Shown here in pieces: positions 60,063 through 64,000 of a stretch of 64,000 nt of DNA. The first letter of the stretch is position 1; each line of letters starts with the position of its first letter. The stretch is taken from contig QANZ01018231.1 in assembly GCA_003254925.1 (NCBI GenBank), forward strand, positions 31,096 to 95,095, in the 5' to 3' direction. Made by a program: the position numbers and the translations under genes. The DNA is from Chamaecrista fasciculata (Eukaryota > Streptophyta > Magnoliopsida > Fabales > Fabaceae). Below the pieces are notes generated by a model. It was given only the letters and a program-made list of their open reading frames with translations. It did not search any database and had not been told where the DNA came from.

Positions 60063-60495
60063 GGGTAAATTACACTTTGGTACCCTGTGGTTTGATCCTA
60101 ATTCACTTTGGTACCATGTGGTTTGAAACCTGACACTTTGGTGTTCTGTATAATATTCTCCATTAACACTTCGGTACCTTTTGAAGCTATTTTGTAATTT
60201 TAATCATAACAACTTTTGCAAAAATTACATATTGACCCCCAATTTTTTTTTAAAGTTTTCATTTTAGTCTCTAGATAATATGTATCCAGGGACCTATTTA
60301 TAATTTTTTAAAAAAAATTTGGGGTCAATATGTAATTTTTGAAAAATTTGTTATGGTTAAAATTACAAAATAACTCCAAAGGGTATTAAAGTGTTAATGG
60401 AGAATATCACAGGGTACCAAAGTGTCAGGTTTCAAACCACATGGTACCAAAGTGAAATAGGGTCAAACCACATAGTACTAAAATATAATTTACCC
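60063..60495. mobile_element. Mutator-like element with 'ggtaccctgtggttt' arms
   Basis: The left end 'gggtaaattacactttggta' is mirrored by 'tactaaaatataatttaccc' on the right, and 'ggtaccatgtggtttgaaac' pairs with its complement inside. Flanks attttttta and attttttat differ only by a one-base slip. It is 433 bp; the frame crossing it (60391-60594) is incidental. Confidence 0.75.
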
Positions 60496-60837
60496 ATTTT
60501 TTATCTCGTGCACGTGTATATAACTCATGTTGTTAAAATTTTTATCAGTTCTTTTTTACTTTTATTAATTATAATAATAATTAAATTTAAATAAAATTGA
60601 TTATTTGAATAAAAGTCTTCATTACTCAAAGTAAAAAAATTAATGAATTTTTCGTCAGGTTATAAAATTCATGAAATTTGTTACACAATAATTGAAAGTC
60701 AAAAGAGTTTTGTACTCAAAAAATTAATATGTGAATTGTGAAGATTCCAATTTCCAAAGGGAGGAGGAAAATGTGTTTTTGACAACGTCATGCTTTACGT
60801 TGGTACTGCTACTGTCTTGTGTGGAAAAGAAGAAAAT

Positions 60838-61745
60838 TAACACTCGTCAGTTTGTTTGCGCTTTGATTATAATCTGCTCTGATTATAATCATAATAAGTA
60901 TGTTCGTTTGCGTTTTTTTTTTATCAAATTATAATCATGATTTTTTTATAATCAAACACACTCAATTACACTTATACCCCTATATATATACCTATAATTA
61001 CCTATACTCTAATACAATCAATCACTCATTGCAAGGGCAAAATGGTTATTTACCTCAATATTGGTGGCGAGGCTGATTGGCTTGGAGGAAGGTCCGGCGG
61101 CGAGAACGGAATCAGTGTCGGAGAAGAGAAACAGAGAGGGAGACGAGAGAGAGAGAGTGAGAGTGAGAGAGAGAGAGAGAGAGAGAGATGATGAATGATT
61201 GAATGCTATTGAATTTTAATTTCGGGTCCAGAGTGGTTTTTTAATTCTCTCTCATCTTGTGCGAAATGGTGGATCTTTTTTTCAGTGGTCCACCGAATGA
61301 CGGGGCCAAATGCTACACTTTAATCCTTTCGGACCACCATTTCGTAGGCAAAAATGAATTCGGTGGACCAAACAAAATAATCACCTCCAAAGTTGCACAT
61401 GATTATAATCATATTTACACGCTTTCCAAGGCAAACAGTGACATAATTTGATTTTTCTATAAGCAAAATCACATCCAAACACACTTTGATTATAATCAAA
61501 TCACATCTTACTTTTTCCTACTTTTTCCAACTTTTTCTTCCATTTCTACCCCTATACAATTTATCAATTTCCTTACCTTTCTATCTACGAATCACAATCA
61601 TTACATACCCATTTCAATAATTTCACACCAGATAATCAACTTTCATCCAAACACCAATATACAAATAATCAACTTTGATTATAATCATATTCTGATTATA
61701 ATCAGAGCAGATTTTATAATAAACGCAAACGAACTGACCCTTATT
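60838..61745. mobile_element. Inverted-repeat element with 'gattataatc' palindromes
   Basis: The left end 'gtcagtttgtttgcgctttg' and the right end, read in reverse complement as 'ggtcagttcgtttgcgttta', match. The next 30 bases also pair, including 'tctgctctgattataatca'. A second similar set of inverted words lies just inside. I could not find a target duplication, so the superfamily (hAT, PIF or Mutator) is open. The core at 61034-61190 is GC- and GA-rich and unlike the arms. Confidence 0.6.
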
Positions 61746-61931
61746 GTTCATTGCTTGAACCACTCCCTTCAGTTGACACATGTCTCCTGATTTGTACATC
61801 CTCATTTCTCTCCCTATCTCGCATTGATCTCTACTACCCACTAGATTTGAGCAGAACCCGCTCCATCATATTGAACTCACATCAATTTTCCATGTTTAAT
61901 CAATTTCAATTTCTTCAACAACTTGTGATAT

Positions 61932-62085
61932 TATAAGTTATAATTTGCCAAAATTATGTTTGTTTAATTAAATACTTTTTTATAAAGTTCTTGTCAATAT
62001 TTTTAATATATNATAATTTGCCAAAATTACTGTTAGTTTAATTAAATACTTTTTTATAAAGTTCTTGTCAATATTTTTAATATAT
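61932..62085. repeat. Direct duplication broken by an N
   Basis: The stretch from 'ataatttgccaaaatta' to 'tatttttaatatat' occurs twice (about 61938-62011 and 62013-62085), with a single N at 62012 exactly between. This looks like two contig ends joined without removing their overlap. Confidence 0.75.
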
Positions 62086-62284
62086 ATTTGAAATTATTCT
62101 AATTAATCTTTGCCCCTCATTTCAATTTATATTCTGATTATAGATTCGCTGAAATTAATATATGATAAACTAAATAGCAATTAAGCTTACCTAGTTCAAT
62201 TGGGGGCTGTTAGAGCAATGAGCGAAGTAGAATAACCTATAAAAGACTTCACAGGGGGGCCTGTGAAGAACACTCTGTCGCTCA

Positions 62285-64000
62285 AGTTAGAATGAGATTT
62301 TTTTTTGGTAAAAAGGGTAATATATTAAATCAACATAACTAAAACATTACAGATAACCAAAGCAGTAAACATAACGGCAAAACATAATGAAAACAGAAGC
62401 ATAAACAGGGCAACACATAAACAAGATACAACTAAAGAGATGATGAAAACAAAGCCACTAGGTGGGCATCTTCTAGGATCTCTTCTTTTTTCTTCTAGTT
62501 CTGAAGGAAGCGAACGGTGAGCATCTCTTCCTTTTTCTTCTAGTTCTGAAGGATGCGAACCATGAGCATCGTTGAGTAAAATCTTAATCTCAAGGATGAT
62601 GATAAAGTTTGAGCAAAGAGAGTTTACAAATTCTTGAAAGATACTGTTGAAGGAGCTAGTGTTAGCAGAGTCCTTAGGCTTGGAGCTAAGGAAGAAAAGA
62701 GGTCTAAAGATAAAGAAAATTTGAAGCTTTGGACGAAGATGAATGGATTTGTTAAGAAGAGGCCGTTGGAGAAAGGGATTATGGATGATGACAGACTGAT
62801 GGAAAAAGATGAAATGGATTTTTCCATTATGAATAAAGTTGTGTATGACGTGGATTAAAGCTAAAAGAGGAAGATGTCTAGTTTGAGGGACCTTTGTGTA
62901 GTAGGAGGAAACATCAAAGGGGAAAATTTTGTCTTTTCCTATTATAAAGGATGGATTTTTGTTTTTGGAATTTTTAAAAGCCTGACTTTGGGGGAGGTTC
63001 AGCTTTTTTGTGGGGTTTCTTGGGTTGTGCAAAGCTTCAGGTTCAGGATTGTTTGAATTTTGAAAAGAGATTTTGGAGGGATTATCATTTGAGAAAAATT
63101 GTGGACGAAAAGAAGGAGGGAAGAGAAAATGTTCATGCTCAATCCCTAATTTTTGGTTGGAAACGAGGCTAAGATTTGTGCAGGTGATATTGAAAATGGA
63201 ACTAATTAAGATGATTGAGTGATGGAGAACAAATTTTTGGAAACACCTACCTAATATGTAAGAGATATTAGGACTAAGATGATTTGTTGAGAGGGGGGAA
63301 AAGTTAGCCCAAAAGAAAGTAGTTTGGGAAACCTTGGAAGGGAAGTTGAGGAACCAAGAAGAAAACAGAAAGATGTTTCTGTCATTGAACTAGGGGCATA
63401 AGGGAAGAATAGATGACCTGTATGAGGGAGAGGGAGTTGAGACCAAGTAATTACTCATTGCCGGGGGAGATGAGTCTGACGAGTTTTGTAGATTCCAGAT
63501 GTTGAAAAGCTGCAATTTCAACATGTTCTCATCAACAAAAAATGTTGGTGAGTGTAGCGGCGACAAGGCGACCCATAAAACGAGCGTCGGTCTTTTTTCC
63601 ATTGTTGAGGTCCATACTGTGAACACCAAGCCATGGTCAATGAGCTTGGAGTATGCAGGGACAAAAGTGAGATTGAATAAGACAGAGAAGGAGAGTGAAC
63701 CAGAGGCTAAGTTTTTAAAAAGAGGAGGGGATGGGTAGAAAGCAAGATGTGTTGTGTGATACATTGAGGATTCTATTTCAAGGAAGTTGGTTTGAAGAAG
63801 CTAGAAACAGAGAGATCTGAGGAGAAAGAGGGCGTTGGTGGGTTTTGAATGAAAGAAGAAGAGAGATCTGAGGAGAAAGAGGGCGTTGGTGGGTTTTGAA
63901 TGAAAGAAGAAGAGAGATCTGACGAGAATGGGGTTTTGGTGGGTTTAGGGAGATTTGAGGAGATAGGGGGCGTTGATGGGTTTGGAATGAAAGAGGATGA
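62285..64000. other. Degenerate repeat region, no recognised gene
   Basis: A 235-codon - strand frame (62325-63032) ends in a hydrophobic segment next to 'attacccttttta' and a run of A (- strand), which resembles the 3' end of a plant LINE; I see no reverse-transcriptase motif. A 40-bp unit is duplicated at 62480-62570. A separate - strand frame (63390-63764) is not recognisable. From about 63797 to the window end a unit of about 65 bp with 'gagagatctgaggagaaag' and 'gggcgttggtgggttt' repeats three to four times, the last copies partial. Confidence 0.45.

Noticed and set aside
62325..63032. A 235-codon - strand frame as a possible gene
   Set aside because: No family match, no promoter, direct repeats inside and a LINE-like tail after it. 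Kept only as a degenerate repeat region.
1..64000. CRISPR arrays, operons, bacterial-type signals, tRNA or rRNA genes
   Set aside because: The window is plant nuclear DNA. The regular repeats seen are minisatellites or transposon arms, and no cloverleaf or rRNA-like stretch was found by eye.

Overview
The window is nuclear DNA from a flowering plant, most likely a eudicot. It is AT-rich, its genes have GT-AG introns, the protein families are plant-specific, and more than half of the sequence is transposon-derived. I cannot name the species. The sequence is a draft assembly: there are single N bases at 24684, 25244, 26025, 27800, 55204 and 62012 and a run of N at 30789-30820. At least five of these sit where repeat order breaks, so the 24.3-30.8 kb block may not be arranged this way in the plant.

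Left third (1-14.2 kb, + strand). A five-exon HOTHEAD-type GMC oxidoreductase gene (2291-9794; 595 aa) is followed by an intronless gene of the molybdenum-cofactor-sulfurase-like PLP family (11467-13203; 578 aa). From memory, the same two families are neighbours in Arabidopsis (At5g51920 beside At5g51930/At5g51950), which suggests old conserved linkage. The HOTHEAD-like introns are swollen by small non-autonomous transposons.

Middle (14.2-31 kb). This part is almost entirely mobile DNA: a LINE-like tail, a 1.65-kb solo LTR with a perfect 5-bp target duplication, and a non-autonomous LTR retrotransposon on the - strand (20808-26605). That element has matching LTRs, an initiator-Met tRNA primer site, a purine tract and a 57-bp minisatellite. 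A partial second copy lies at 27801-30475. A WAT1/UMAMIT gene missing its first three exons (26618-27692) is wedged between the two.

Right half (26.6-59.9 kb, - strand). Four EamA-domain WAT1-related transporter genes form a tandem cluster: one broken (26.6-27.7 kb) and three complete at 36.5-39.8, 43.2-45.3 and 55.5-59.7 kb, encoding 402, 417 and 408 aa. Exon phases match throughout, and exons 2, 3, 5 and 6 are exactly 63, 117, 159 and 152 nt in each complete copy. They probably move amino acids, auxin or related metabolites across a membrane, but substrate cannot be read from sequence.

Between the genes lie many Mutator-type miniature elements, several with perfect 9-bp target duplications. 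One element carries a captured piece of splicing factor SF1 (31575-32344) and another carries a fasciclin-domain reading frame (about 48.6-49.5 kb). At 49.96-53.79 kb there is a large imperfect inverted duplication with a TIR1-type F-box fragment at its centre. The last 4 kb are degenerate repeats with no gene I can recognise.
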